NCBI GenBank assembly: GCA_964633145.1
Contig: CAZWFE010000020.1
Coordinates: forward strand, 1 to 40,295
Direction: 5' to 3'
DNA from: CAJXSD01 sp964633145
GTDB taxonomy: Bacteria > Pseudomonadota > Alphaproteobacteria > Rhodobacterales > Rhodobacteraceae
DNA length: 40,295 nt
This document shows positions 26,358-34,657 of this stretch, piece by piece. The notes under the pieces were generated by a model. The model had not been told where the DNA came from, did not search any database, and saw nothing but the letters and a program-made list of their open reading frames with translations. Each line of letters starts with the position of its first letter. Position 1 is the stretch's first letter. The translations under genes and the position numbers were made by a program.

Positions 26358-26387
26358 AATACAATATGTATTTTATGCCAATACAAT
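26358..26387. promoter_or_regulatory. Operator-like repeats between the divergent GlxA and GntR genes
   Basis: AATACAAT occurs at 26358-26365 and again at 26380-26387, exactly 22 bases apart (two helical turns). The first copy lies in the palindrome ATACA-ATA-TGTAT (26359-26371). FCD-type GntR regulators commonly bind short palindromes of this TGTAT/ATACA kind, so autoregulation and control of the catabolic genes is plausible. The surrounding 26330-26400 is very AT-rich and must hold both promoters. Confidence 0.5.
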
Positions 26388-26419
26388 GAAAAATACCGTT
26401 AATCAGTGTGGTGAATTTG

Positions 26420-27118
26420 ATGGAAAATGGGCCAAAATCCCAATTAACAGAATACCTTAGGCGGGCGATTTTGACCTTGGAACTGCGTCCTGGTCAGGAT
26501 TTGGATGAACAACAGCTAAGCAATGATTTCAATTTGTCCCGCACCCCGCTGCGCGAGGTGTTCCGCGATTTGGCGGGGTTGGGGTATCTTGAATTACGCG
26601 CTGGACGTGGGGCGCGTGTGGCGGATATGTCCTATACCACGCTGCGCGATTTTTTCCTGATTGCCCCCATGATTTACCGCGCCGTGCTGCGGCTGGCGAC
26701 ATTGAATGCCACGGTGGATCAGATTGCGGACCTAAAACAGGCGCAGGATGATTTCAAATCTGCACTGCGGTCGGGCCACGCGGCCGAACGCGCGCTTGCC
26801 AACAATCGGTTCCATGAAATTACAGGGGAAATGGCAGGCAATGTGTATCTGATGCCATCGTTTCAGCGATTGTTAATTGACCATGCCCGCATTGCGATGA
26901 CATTTTATCAACCGCAAAACAACGGCATGGCATCGAACCTGACACAGGCCAGTGATCAGCATGATGAAATTATTATCGCCATCGAAAACCGCGATGCCGA
27001 ACGGGCCGAAGATTTGGCAGATGACCACTGGAGTTTGTCCCGTGATGAAATCGAACGTTTTGTGATGCCAACTGGGCTGGCTTTGCCCCTTGGTTCCCTA
27101 TCAACCCACAGCGCCTAA
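26420..27118 (+). CDS. GntR-family (FCD) transcriptional regulator
   Basis: A 232-residue regulator. It has an N-terminal winged helix (about 5-70: QQLSNDFNLSRTPLREVFRDLAGLGYLEL) and a C-terminal FCD effector domain with the usual metal-binding histidine positions (NNRFHEITG, then SDQHDEIIIAIENRDAE, and DDHW). FCD regulators typically respond to a carboxylate or amino-acid catabolite of the adjacent pathway. ATG 26420 was chosen; GTG 26408 and 26411 are possible. The lyase gene starts seven bases after its stop, so it is probably the first gene of the catabolic operon. Confidence 0.92.
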   Translation: MENGPKSQLTEYLRRAILTLELRPGQDLDEQQLSNDFNLSRTPLREVFRDLAGLGYLELRAGRGARVADMSYTTLRDFFLIAPMIYRAVLRLATLNATVDQIADLKQAQDDFKSALRSGHAAERALANNRFHEITGEMAGNVYLMPSFQRLLIDHARIAMTFYQPQNNGMASNLTQASDQHDEIIIAIENRDAERAEDLADDHWSLSRDEIERFVMPTGLALPLGSLSTHSA

Positions 27119-27125
27119 GGTTCCT

Positions 27126-28040
27126 ATGTCCCCAATATTCCAATTTCAGGGTATCTATACCCCTGCCGTCACCCCCTATACAGCGGACAAACAACCCAAC
27201 TGGGATGCCTTGGCCGAGGTTATCGAATTTCTGATCGAAAATGGTGTGCATGGGATTATATCCGGCGGGTCCACCGGTGAAAACTATGCCCAAACTCTGG
27301 CCGAACGTATCGAAATCGCCCGCTTTACCCGTGAACGGATCAAGGGGCGGGTGCCCTTGGTTATTGGTACGGGGGCCATGTTGACCGACGATTCCGTTGC
27401 GCTGGCCAGTGCCGCGTGGGATATGCAGGCTGATGCCATTTTGTTGGCCAGCCCCCCCTATGCCGTGCCGACCGATCGCGAAAATGCACTGAACGCCTTG
27501 GCCATCGACAAAGCGGCGGGTTTGCCCATTATGCTCTACAACTATCCCCACCGCACGGGTACGATGATGGGCCCCGAATTTTTGGATCGCGTCGGACGGT
27601 CGCGTAATTTCTGCGGGATCAAGGAAAGTTCGGGTGACATCAACCGCGTACATATGCTGGCCCGTGATTATCCGCATATTCAACTGGGCTGTGGTATGGA
27701 TGACCAAGCGCTGGAATTTTTTGCATGGGGTGCGCCGTTTTGGGTCTGTGGTGGGTCCAATTTCCTGCCGCGCGAACATGTGGCACTGTATGACGCTTGT
27801 GTTGAGCAAAACGATTTCGTCAAAGGGCGCAAAATCATGACGGCGCTGATGCCGTTGATGAATGTGCTGGAACAGGGCGGCAAATTTATCCAAACCATCA
27901 AATATGGTGTGACCCTGAACGGGATCGATGCAGGGGATATGCGCCCCCCGCTGACCGGATTGAACAAAGATGACAAACGCGCATTGGAACAGGTGGTCGG
28001 TGTTCTAAAACGCACCATCGCCGATATTGTCGCAACCTAA
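27126..28040 (+). CDS. DHDPS/N-acetylneuraminate lyase-family aldolase or deaminase
   Basis: A 304-residue class I Schiff-base enzyme of the DapA superfamily. Visible residues are the ligand loop SGGSTGENY (about 46-54, in place of DapA's TTGE), the catalytic tyrosine in LYNYPHRTG (Y138) with its Arg, and the Schiff-base lysine in GIKESSGD (K166). The biosynthetic dapA role is unlikely in this context. Catabolic members include pyrroline-4-hydroxy-2-carboxylate deaminase, keto-deoxy-sugar-acid dehydratases and aldolases. It is followed by an aldehyde dehydrogenase and an FAD amine oxidase, which resembles the hydroxyproline pathway layout. ATG 27126 follows AAGG; a GTG at 27090 would overlap the GntR gene. 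Confidence 0.9.
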   Translation: MSPIFQFQGIYTPAVTPYTADKQPNWDALAEVIEFLIENGVHGIISGGSTGENYAQTLAERIEIARFTRERIKGRVPLVIGTGAMLTDDSVALASAAWDMQADAILLASPPYAVPTDRENALNALAIDKAAGLPIMLYNYPHRTGTMMGPEFLDRVGRSRNFCGIKESSGDINRVHMLARDYPHIQLGCGMDDQALEFFAWGAPFWVCGGSNFLPREHVALYDACVEQNDFVKGRKIMTALMPLMNVLEQGGKFIQTIKYGVTLNGIDAGDMRPPLTGLNKDDKRALEQVVGVLKRTIADIVAT

Positions 28041-28057
28041 GCCTTGGGGATTATGAT

Positions 28058-29554
28058 ATGAGCTTGCTAACCGAACGAGAATACCGCGCGATTGCGCAAT
28101 CCCTGGATCTGCCCACCGCGGCCTATATTGATGGCGCGTATCGCCCTGCGATATCGGGCAACACCTTTGACACGATCAACCCTGCGACGGGGCAGGTGAT
28201 CGCCCAGATCGCCGCCTGTGATGGGGCCGACGTCGATTTCGCCGTGACCAAGGCCCGACAGGCATTCGATGATGGGCGTTGGTCGCGTCTGCACCCCAGC
28301 GAACGCAAAGATACGTTGATCCGTCTGTGCAAATTGATGACCCGCAATACCCGTGAATTGGCCGTGATGGAAAGCATCGACAGCGGCAAACCGATCTATG
28401 ATTGCGAAACCGTCGACATCCCCGAGGCGATCCATTGCATCAAATGGCACGCCGAATTGATTGACAAAATCTATGACCAGGTCTCCCCCGCCTCTGACGA
28501 TCATATGGCCATGGTCGTGCGCGAACCGATCGGCGTTGTGGGGCTTGTGCTGCCTTGGAATTTCCCCCTGTTGATGCTGGCGTGGAAAATTGGCCCCGCC
28601 TTGGCAGCGGGATGTTCGGTTATTGTAAAACCTGCTGCCGAAACCACCCTGACCGCCCTGCGGTTGGCCGAATTGGCGACCGAGGCGGGTTTGCCCCGCG
28701 GCGTGTTAAACATCGTCCCCGGCGGCGGGGCCGTGGTGGGTGAACCCATTGGTCGGCATATGGATATTGATATGGTGTCCTTTACTGGGTCCACCGTGAC
28801 GGGTAAACGGTTTTTAGAATATGCGGCGCAGTCCAACGCGAAAGAGGTCGTTTTGGAAATGGGCGGCAAAAACCCCGCGATTGTCCTGCAAGACGCCGAA
28901 AATCTGGACCGCGTGGCCCAGCACATTGTGCAGGGCGCATTTTGGAATATGGGCGAAAACTGTTCCGCCACATCCCGATTGATCGTGCATCGCGATGTGC
29001 GCGATCCCTTGATCGAACGGATCAAACACCATGCGCAGCACTGGAATGTGGGCGACCCGTTGAACCCCGAAACCCGATTGGGCGCGCTGGTATCACAGGC
29101 CCATTTTGACAAGGTCTGCGGATATCTGAAACAGGCCGACAGTATTTTGATGGGTGGCGAAACCGATGGGGCCTGTGTTCAGGCCACGATGGTTGAGGTG
29201 CCCAGCAACGATCACCCCTTGGCGCGGGACGAAATATTTGGCCCCGTGCTGTCGGTGATCACGGTGAACAGTGCCGATCAGGCGATTGCGGTTGCCAATG
29301 ACACAGACTATGGCCTGTGCGCGTCGATCTTTAGCGCGAATATCAAACGTGCCTTGCGTGGGGCGCGGGCGTTGCGGGCGGGCACTGTTACGGTCAACAG
29401 TTTCGGCGAAGGGGACATTACCACGCCCTTTGGTGGGTATCGTCAATCTGGGTTTGGCGGGCGTGACAATGGCATTCACGCACATGATCAATATACCCAG
29501 ATCAAAACCATTTGGATTGACCTTTCCGATGACGCCGACGAGGCGGTGCAATAA
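28058..29554 (+). CDS. Aldehyde dehydrogenase (PuuC/betaine-aldehyde-dehydrogenase-like)
   Basis: A complete 498-residue NAD(P)-dependent aldehyde dehydrogenase: PWNFPLLMLAWK, FTGSTVTGK, LEMGGKNP (general base region) and the nucleophile in GENCSAT (C302). It ends with the FGGYRQSGFGGRDNG segment. The N-terminal layout and the ending closely recall gamma-glutamyl-gamma-aminobutyraldehyde dehydrogenase PuuC. Alpha-ketoglutarate semialdehyde or other amino-aldehydes are equally possible substrates. It starts 17 bases after the lyase and overlaps the next gene by one base (TAATG). Confidence 0.93.
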   Translation: MSLLTEREYRAIAQSLDLPTAAYIDGAYRPAISGNTFDTINPATGQVIAQIAACDGADVDFAVTKARQAFDDGRWSRLHPSERKDTLIRLCKLMTRNTRELAVMESIDSGKPIYDCETVDIPEAIHCIKWHAELIDKIYDQVSPASDDHMAMVVREPIGVVGLVLPWNFPLLMLAWKIGPALAAGCSVIVKPAAETTLTALRLAELATEAGLPRGVLNIVPGGGAVVGEPIGRHMDIDMVSFTGSTVTGKRFLEYAAQSNAKEVVLEMGGKNPAIVLQDAENLDRVAQHIVQGAFWNMGENCSATSRLIVHRDVRDPLIERIKHHAQHWNVGDPLNPETRLGALVSQAHFDKVCGYLKQADSILMGGETDGACVQATMVEVPSNDHPLARDEIFGPVLSVITVNSADQAIAVANDTDYGLCASIFSANIKRALRGARALRAGTVTVNSFGEGDITTPFGGYRQSGFGGRDNGIHAHDQYTQIKTIWIDLSDDADEAVQ

Positions 29555-30894
29555 TGTATCACCGCGCCGTGCGTCATTTGCCGGATTTGCAGGGACCGGC
29601 TGCATGGGATGCCATTTTGCCATCCCGCGCGGCCTATCCCACTGCCCCAGATAATGCGCGTTATGATGTCGTTATTGTGGGGGCCGGTTTTGCGGGGTTG
29701 TCCGCAGCGCGACGTTTGACGCAGATTGACCCCAAACTGCGGATCGCGGTTTTGGATGCCTTGGCCATTGGGCAGGGCGGCACGGGGCGCAATTCGGGGT
29801 TTATGATTGATCTGCCCCATGAATTGACCAGTGATGATTATGCGGGCGGGGGCGACGAAAAAACGCTGATCCGGTTTAACCGCTATGCCCAAGATTTCGG
29901 TCAGGCTGCGGTGGATGAATATGGCATTGATCCCAACTATTTCGACAAATCGGGCAAAATTAATGGCGCGGTGGGGGCTGCGGCGCTGGATCACAACGCG
30001 ACCTATGCCCGCCATCTGGACGATCTGGGCGAAGGGTATGAAATGCTGGATGCACAGGCCATGCGCGATGTGACAGGCAGCACGCATTACCAATCAGGGC
30101 TCTACACGCCTGGGACCGTTATGTTGCAGCCCGCAGGGTACATTCGCGGGTTGGCCGCGGGTTTGGCACGCCAAGGTGTGGATATTTTCGAACGCAGCCC
30201 CGTGATCAAATTTGAAAAATCGGGATCACACTGGGTGTTGCACACAGATCGCGCGCGCATTGACTGTGGTCAGGTTATTTTGGGCGTGAATGGCCACCTT
30301 GAAAGCTTTGGCTATGCCCGTGGTCGGTTGATGCAGGTATTTCTGTTTGCCGCCATGACGCCCGAATTGGATCGCGATGCCTTGGCCGCATTGGGGGGGC
30401 AACCCCGTTGGGGCATTACGCCATCGGACCCGATGGGTACGACAATGCGTCGGATTGATACGGGCCAAGGGGGCAATCGGATTATCACGCGAACCTGCGC
30501 GGTGTTGCGATCAGGTTTGCGGGCCAGCCCCAATGATGTTGCCCGCGCGGCTCGCATTATGCAGCGGAAATTTGATGAAAGGTTTCCAAAGCTGGCGGGG
30601 CTGAACATGCAATACACTTGGGCTGGGCATTTGTGTTTGTCCAGCAATGGGGTGTCTGTGACCTGTGAAATTCTGACCAATCTGTTTTCGGCCTGCGTGC
30701 AAAACGGGTTGGGCACGGCACGCGGCACATTAACCGGTATTGCGGCGGCGGAAATGGCCTGTGGGTTGAATACGGATTTGACGGCGCATTTTCAAAACGA
30801 AACCGCCCCCAAGGCATTGCCGCCCCGATTGATCCGCGACATTGGCGCAAATGCCGTATTGCGATACAAAGAATGGCGCGCGCGGTCAGAATAA
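29554..30894 (+). CDS. FAD-dependent amine/amino-acid oxidoreductase (PuuB/DadA-like)
   Basis: A 446-residue flavoprotein of the D-amino-acid oxidase superfamily (DAO domain). The dinucleotide fold is VVIVGAGFAGLSAA (G43, G45, G48), followed by GQGGTGRNSGFMID, a segment typical of PuuB/OrdL-type oxidases of gamma-glutamylputrescine and related amines. The C-terminal flavin contact area includes YTWAGHLCLSSNGV and GLGTARGTLTG. It would oxidise a C-N bond, feeding an imine or aldehyde to its neighbours. Translation is coupled to the aldehyde dehydrogenase. It converges with the MttB-like gene 28 bases away. Confidence 0.9.
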   Translation: MYHRAVRHLPDLQGPAAWDAILPSRAAYPTAPDNARYDVVIVGAGFAGLSAARRLTQIDPKLRIAVLDALAIGQGGTGRNSGFMIDLPHELTSDDYAGGGDEKTLIRFNRYAQDFGQAAVDEYGIDPNYFDKSGKINGAVGAAALDHNATYARHLDDLGEGYEMLDAQAMRDVTGSTHYQSGLYTPGTVMLQPAGYIRGLAAGLARQGVDIFERSPVIKFEKSGSHWVLHTDRARIDCGQVILGVNGHLESFGYARGRLMQVFLFAAMTPELDRDALAALGGQPRWGITPSDPMGTTMRRIDTGQGGNRIITRTCAVLRSGLRASPNDVARAARIMQRKFDERFPKLAGLNMQYTWAGHLCLSSNGVSVTCEILTNLFSACVQNGLGTARGTLTGIAAAEMACGLNTDLTAHFQNETAPKALPPRLIRDIGANAVLRYKEWRARSE

Positions 30895-30922
30895 ACCGCG
30901 CCCGTTCATCACCGCTTGCCCC

Positions 30923-32476
30923 CTAATAGGTTTGGTTTAATTCATCCGCTGCCGGAATTTCGCGTTCGCGGCGTGCGATGTAATCGCGTAACGCTTCGTC
31001 CTTGGCGGGGTCTAGGGTGGGTTCCTGGTATTCGTTTAACAGACGGCGGGCATAATCCAGCGCGCGGGCGGTGATTTCCTTGCTGCCCTCGGCGGTCCAT
31101 TGTTCGATGGAATTATTGTCGAATAGATCGGGCATGAAATACGCGCTTTGGAAATTGTCCTGCGTGTGGGGATGGCCCAGATAATGGCCGCCCGGTCCAA
31201 TATCGGAAATGGCGGCGATGGCATCGTCAAATCCGGCCCAATCCGGCCCCTGCGCCATGCGATAGGCCATGGCGCATTGTTCGGCATCGACCACGAATTT
31301 GGCCACGGAACAATGCATGCCCGCTTCGTTCCAGCCTGCGGAATGCCAGATGTAATTTGCGCCTGCGTGCATGACGGCGGATAGGGTCGTGGCACTTTCA
31401 TATCCGGCTTGGGCGTCGAATGTTTTGGCCCCGCCCAGCGTATTCGATGTGCGCCACGGCACCCCGTAATACCGCGCCATTTGACCAATCATGAAATTCA
31501 TCAGGCTGATTTCAGGGGTCCCCGCCATGGGCGCGCCCGATTTCATGGACACGGTTGACAGGTAATGCCCATAAATCGCAGGACAGCCGCGCCGGATCAC
31601 TTGGGTATAGGCCAAGGCGGACAGCGCCTCGGCATTCAGTTGTGCGACAGATGCGGGGACAGAGGCAGGTGTATTGGCCCCCCCCAACACAAAGGGCGAA
31701 CACAGGACGGGTTGATTGCGTTTGCAAAATGCTCGCATCGCGCCCAGCATGGTTTCATCCCACACCAAGGGCGAATTGCCGTTACAATTCCCCGTCGTGA
31801 CGGGGTGGTTTTCCATGTATTCGGCCCCAAACAGAATGGCGCACATGTCCATGACATCCTCGGCGTTTTTGGGGCTGGTTGTCATGCCCATAAACATTTT
31901 ATCGGAATGTTTCATCGAACTATAGGTGATGCGCAAATGTCGTTGGCTGATCGGGTGATCATAGGGTTCCACGATGTGATGGGCTGACGAATGCAAGGCA
32001 GGCATCATATGGGACAGTTTGTGAAACATCGCCAAATCATCCAGCGTTGGATTGCGGCGCACATCGTTTAGATCGCGCAGAAATGGCGCGCCTGTCATCG
32101 GGACGAAAACCGCATGTCGCCCGCCCAATTTGACATTTTTGTGCGGATCACGGGCGTGATAGGTGAAATCGGATGGAATGGTGGCAATCAGGTCGCGCAC
32201 CAACCCCCGATCCAGATACACGCGGTCGCCCACCACCTTGGCCCCAGCGCGCCGCCAATCGGCCAGCGCAATGTCGTCGCGAAACACGACGCCCACATTT
32301 TCCAAAATATCCATGGATGCGGCGTCAATGCGTTCAACTTGGGCGCCGTCCATGACTTCGCTTAGGGGTAGGGCATTGGTCAGGCCTGCCAGCATGTCAA
32401 AATTGGGCGCGGTGCGCAGGGCGCGGCGTGCGGCGCGTCCGCCTGCGCGGGTCCGAATGGGCTGTGATGGGGTCAT
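30923..32476 (-). CDS. MttB-family (non-pyrrolysine) methyltransferase
   Basis: A 517-residue member of the trimethylamine methyltransferase superfamily. These proteins demethylate quaternary amines such as glycine betaine, proline betaine or carnitine onto a corrinoid protein. The reading frame has no internal amber codon, so it is not the pyrrolysine-dependent trimethylamine enzyme; the TAG at its end is an ordinary stop. Recognisable stretches are VEPYDHPISQRHLRITYSSMK (in part), NGNSPLVWDE and SGAPMAGTPEISLMNFM. No corrinoid protein or reactivase is encoded nearby. ATG 32476 has AGGAGA upstream; a start at 32554 would add a basic, unconserved leader. Context points to an N-methylated substrate shared with the convergent operon. 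Confidence 0.88.
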   Translation of the reverse strand: MTPSQPIRTRAGGRAARRALRTAPNFDMLAGLTNALPLSEVMDGAQVERIDAASMDILENVGVVFRDDIALADWRRAGAKVVGDRVYLDRGLVRDLIATIPSDFTYHARDPHKNVKLGGRHAVFVPMTGAPFLRDLNDVRRNPTLDDLAMFHKLSHMMPALHSSAHHIVEPYDHPISQRHLRITYSSMKHSDKMFMGMTTSPKNAEDVMDMCAILFGAEYMENHPVTTGNCNGNSPLVWDETMLGAMRAFCKRNQPVLCSPFVLGGANTPASVPASVAQLNAEALSALAYTQVIRRGCPAIYGHYLSTVSMKSGAPMAGTPEISLMNFMIGQMARYYGVPWRTSNTLGGAKTFDAQAGYESATTLSAVMHAGANYIWHSAGWNEAGMHCSVAKFVVDAEQCAMAYRMAQGPDWAGFDDAIAAISDIGPGGHYLGHPHTQDNFQSAYFMPDLFDNNSIEQWTAEGSKEITARALDYARRLLNEYQEPTLDPAKDEALRDYIARREREIPAADELNQTY

Positions 32477-32593
32477 GTGTCGTGGTCTCCTCTTGCTGAT
32501 AGCTTGGCGAGGAATCACTGATGGTGCTGATAAAATACCGATATTGGGTTGCAAAAACCGACATCAGGGCATTTGGGGTATGTCACGCCCGTA

Positions 32594-33235
32594 TTATTCA
32601 GGCTTTCGCGCCACCACAAACCTGCGGGGCGGTGATAACGGATAGGCCCCCGTTTCGATAATATCGAACCCTGCATTGGTGATTTTTTTGTCCCAGTCGG
32701 GCATGGTGACAAAATGCACGTTGGGTGCCTTGCCCAGTTGGGTCAAAATCGGCAATACCGCCCGCATCGCATAGATGGGCAGCGCCCATAGGTCGCGCGG
32801 CATGCAAAATGTTTTGGAAATGAACAATCCCCCCGGTTTCAACCGATCAAGGATATTTTGAAACACACGATCTTGGTCGTGAACCAAATGCAAAAAATTG
32901 AACGCTAGGATGCAGTCATAGGGCGCATCCCCCTGTGTCATTGGCACATCAACCGATTGAAACAAGGTCAGGTTGGTTTGACCCGCATCGTGTTTTTTCT
33001 GATTGCCGATATCAATCATAGATTGCGCGGCATCGGTGGCATCATAGGTGCCAACATTGGGTGCCAGTGCCAGTGCTGTCGTCCCCGTTCCGCAGCCCAA
33101 TTCCAGCACATGCTGATCCGGGCGCAGATAATGACGGGTGCGTTCCAATGTGAATTCATATGCGGCCATGTCCGAAATATTAGATTTGGCGTATTTCGGG
33201 GCCAGTTTGTTCCAAAATTCAATATCTTTGGTCAT
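32594..33235 (-). CDS. Class I SAM-dependent methyltransferase
   Basis: A 213-residue Rossmann-fold methyltransferase with motif I VLELGCGTGTTALAL (about 55-69), the acidic strand end ATDAAQSMI, the motif IV-like DCILAFNFLHLV and motif LKPGGLFISKT. Substrate unknown; the overall layout recalls UbiE/phospholipid- or small-molecule-type enzymes. ATG 33235 (MTKDIEFWNKLAPKYAKS) has AGGAT upstream; a GTG/ATG-like start at 33265 would extend it by ten residues. It lies 117 bases upstream of the MttB-like gene on the same strand, so they may share a transcript. Confidence 0.88.
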   Translation of the reverse strand: MTKDIEFWNKLAPKYAKSNISDMAAYEFTLERTRHYLRPDQHVLELGCGTGTTALALAPNVGTYDATDAAQSMIDIGNQKKHDAGQTNLTLFQSVDVPMTQGDAPYDCILAFNFLHLVHDQDRVFQNILDRLKPGGLFISKTFCMPRDLWALPIYAMRAVLPILTQLGKAPNVHFVTMPDWDKKITNAGFDIIETGAYPLSPPRRFVVARKPE

Positions 33236-33378
33236 GTAAAATCCTAGGGATAACTTGGATCGCATTCATTTAGTAAAACCGGATGGTGACGGTACCCTAG
33301 GGCTGATCTCTGTGAAATGCCACCAAATTTTTATCCAGAAAATGGCGACTGCGCGCGATGGGCAAAAATTACTTATGG

Positions 33379-33406
33379 TTGAAAATTTATGCTATTGATT
33401 TATAGC
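33379..33406 (+). promoter_or_regulatory. Candidate sigma-70-type promoter for the TbpB-like gene
   Basis: TTGAAA (33379-33384), a 16-base spacer, and TATAGC (33401-33406), about 110 bases before the gene. The gap 33236-33514 is otherwise AT-rich with no gene or clear hairpin. It must also hold the leftward promoter of the methyltransferase gene. This is a motif match only. Confidence 0.35.
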
Positions 33407-33514
33407 GGTATATGTTAATAATTAAACTAAAGTTAAATTGCATTGATCCCAAAGTATTGGTCTGTCTGCGTGTAATTTTCTGGTTTCGTTTAGTAATAAA
33501 TGTTGGGGGTACAT

Positions 33515-34657
33515 ATGAGTTTTGCACAAATTTTGCAGTTTTCGACGGATGGTTATGACTGGGACAGCAACGAATTTGCGGACCTGTTTCCAGAGCAAGC
33601 CACCATTACATTAATTGAACCCAGTCAGATGACGCTGACGGGAACGAACGGGGACAACACGCAGAACATCACGCTTGAAGGTGGCGAGGTTTTGTCATTT
33701 CTGCTGGACCTTAGCCTGACTTCGGGTCTGCAATTGCGCGTTACGAATCCTGGTTTGGGGAATGTCGACGTGCAGGCGGCCACTGATTTTGAATTCGAAA
33801 TTGAATCCCAAGATGGCTCTGGGTTGAAATATTCGGTTGATACCAAATACCCCTATCTAGAAGGCTCGCTTTTACCAACGATCACTGCCGGTATGTTGGA
33901 TACTGATAACGGCTCTGACGATGATGATAGCGGAGATGGATCCGGTGGTGATAGTGGCGATGGATCCGATAGCGGCGGTGACAACGGCGACGGATCTGGC
34001 GGTGATGGTGAAAATGGTGGCGAAGAAACGACAAAATTCCCGCCCGCGTCAGGTACTGAATACGTGACGCTTGATCAGACCAATGACTTAGAGTCCAAAT
34101 TGTCCGGCGTTGCGATTTTGATCAATACATCAACGCAAACATCGCAAAGTGTGGATCTGACGGGCACCTTTGGGAATCAAAACGGTCAGTTGGTGCTAAA
34201 CAATGGCACGTATGAATTCACTACAAACACAACCGGCACGTCTGGCGGCACCTATGTTGATGATTCCAAAACGGGCACGCTGACTGTCATGAATGCTGAT
34301 AGCATCCGAACGGCTGGATATGCCAATATGGTTGATATGTTTTACGTCAAAGACGGGATCAGTTACAATGCAATCGGGATCGTCGGCGTGCCGACCGTTG
34401 CAGCAGATATGCCCAGCACCGGTACCGCCAGTTTCACTGGCCATGTCGTGGGTTCGGCCATAACCACCGAACAGGGCGTTGATATCGTGGATGGGACCAG
34501 CAAAATTGATGTGGATTTTGGCACCAGTGGGACCGTAAACGTCACCTTGGACGCGTTTACATTCCAAGATCAGGCCGGCAGTTCGACCAGTTCCGGTCCG
34601 TTTGACAAAATTGCAATCACGGGCATGACGCTGGGTTTTCGGATGGCGCAATCCTGA
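33515..34657 (+). CDS. TbpB-like beta-barrel protein with acidic linker, frameshifted near the end
   Basis: As read, 380 residues. Residues 1-130 are a beta-rich N-terminal domain of unknown family starting MSFAQILQFSTDG with no signal peptide. Residues 131-171 are a Gly/Asp/Ser linker. From about 178 a domain resembles the beta-barrel of transferrin-binding protein B-like proteins: alternating strands, PSTGTASFTGHVVG, and DVDFGTSGTVNVTLDAF. The family's closing segment (FYG...GG) is missing in frame but present just beyond the stop in another frame, so a one-base loss near 34636-34640 is likely. GGGGG lies before ATG 33515; ATG 33500 is an alternative. Possible surface or secreted protein; ligand unknown. 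Confidence 0.75.
   Translation: MSFAQILQFSTDGYDWDSNEFADLFPEQATITLIEPSQMTLTGTNGDNTQNITLEGGEVLSFLLDLSLTSGLQLRVTNPGLGNVDVQAATDFEFEIESQDGSGLKYSVDTKYPYLEGSLLPTITAGMLDTDNGSDDDDSGDGSGGDSGDGSDSGGDNGDGSGGDGENGGEETTKFPPASGTEYVTLDQTNDLESKLSGVAILINTSTQTSQSVDLTGTFGNQNGQLVLNNGTYEFTTNTTGTSGGTYVDDSKTGTLTVMNADSIRTAGYANMVDMFYVKDGISYNAIGIVGVPTVAADMPSTGTASFTGHVVGSAITTEQGVDIVDGTSKIDVDFGTSGTVNVTLDAFTFQDQAGSSTSSGPFDKIAITGMTLGFRMAQS
33932..34010 (+). repeat. Imperfect Gly-Asp-Ser linker repeat
   Basis: Variants of GGCGATGGATCCG occur at 33932, 33956 and 33986, spaced by 24 and 30 bases, so by multiples of six. They encode hexad-like GDGSGG/GDGSDS units of the acidic linker. In-frame expansion or contraction is possible, and calcium binding by the Asp-rich stretch is conceivable but unproven. 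Confidence 0.6.

Noticed and set aside
26973..27893. 306-codon minus-strand frame across the GntR and lyase genes
   Set aside because: Antisense to two clear genes with family motifs; no RBS and no recognisable domain.
30923..30925. Amber codon of the MttB-like gene as a pyrrolysine site
   Set aside because: The TAG lies at the natural end after 517 residues, not at the internal position where MttB carries pyrrolysine, and the sequence beyond does not resemble the family.
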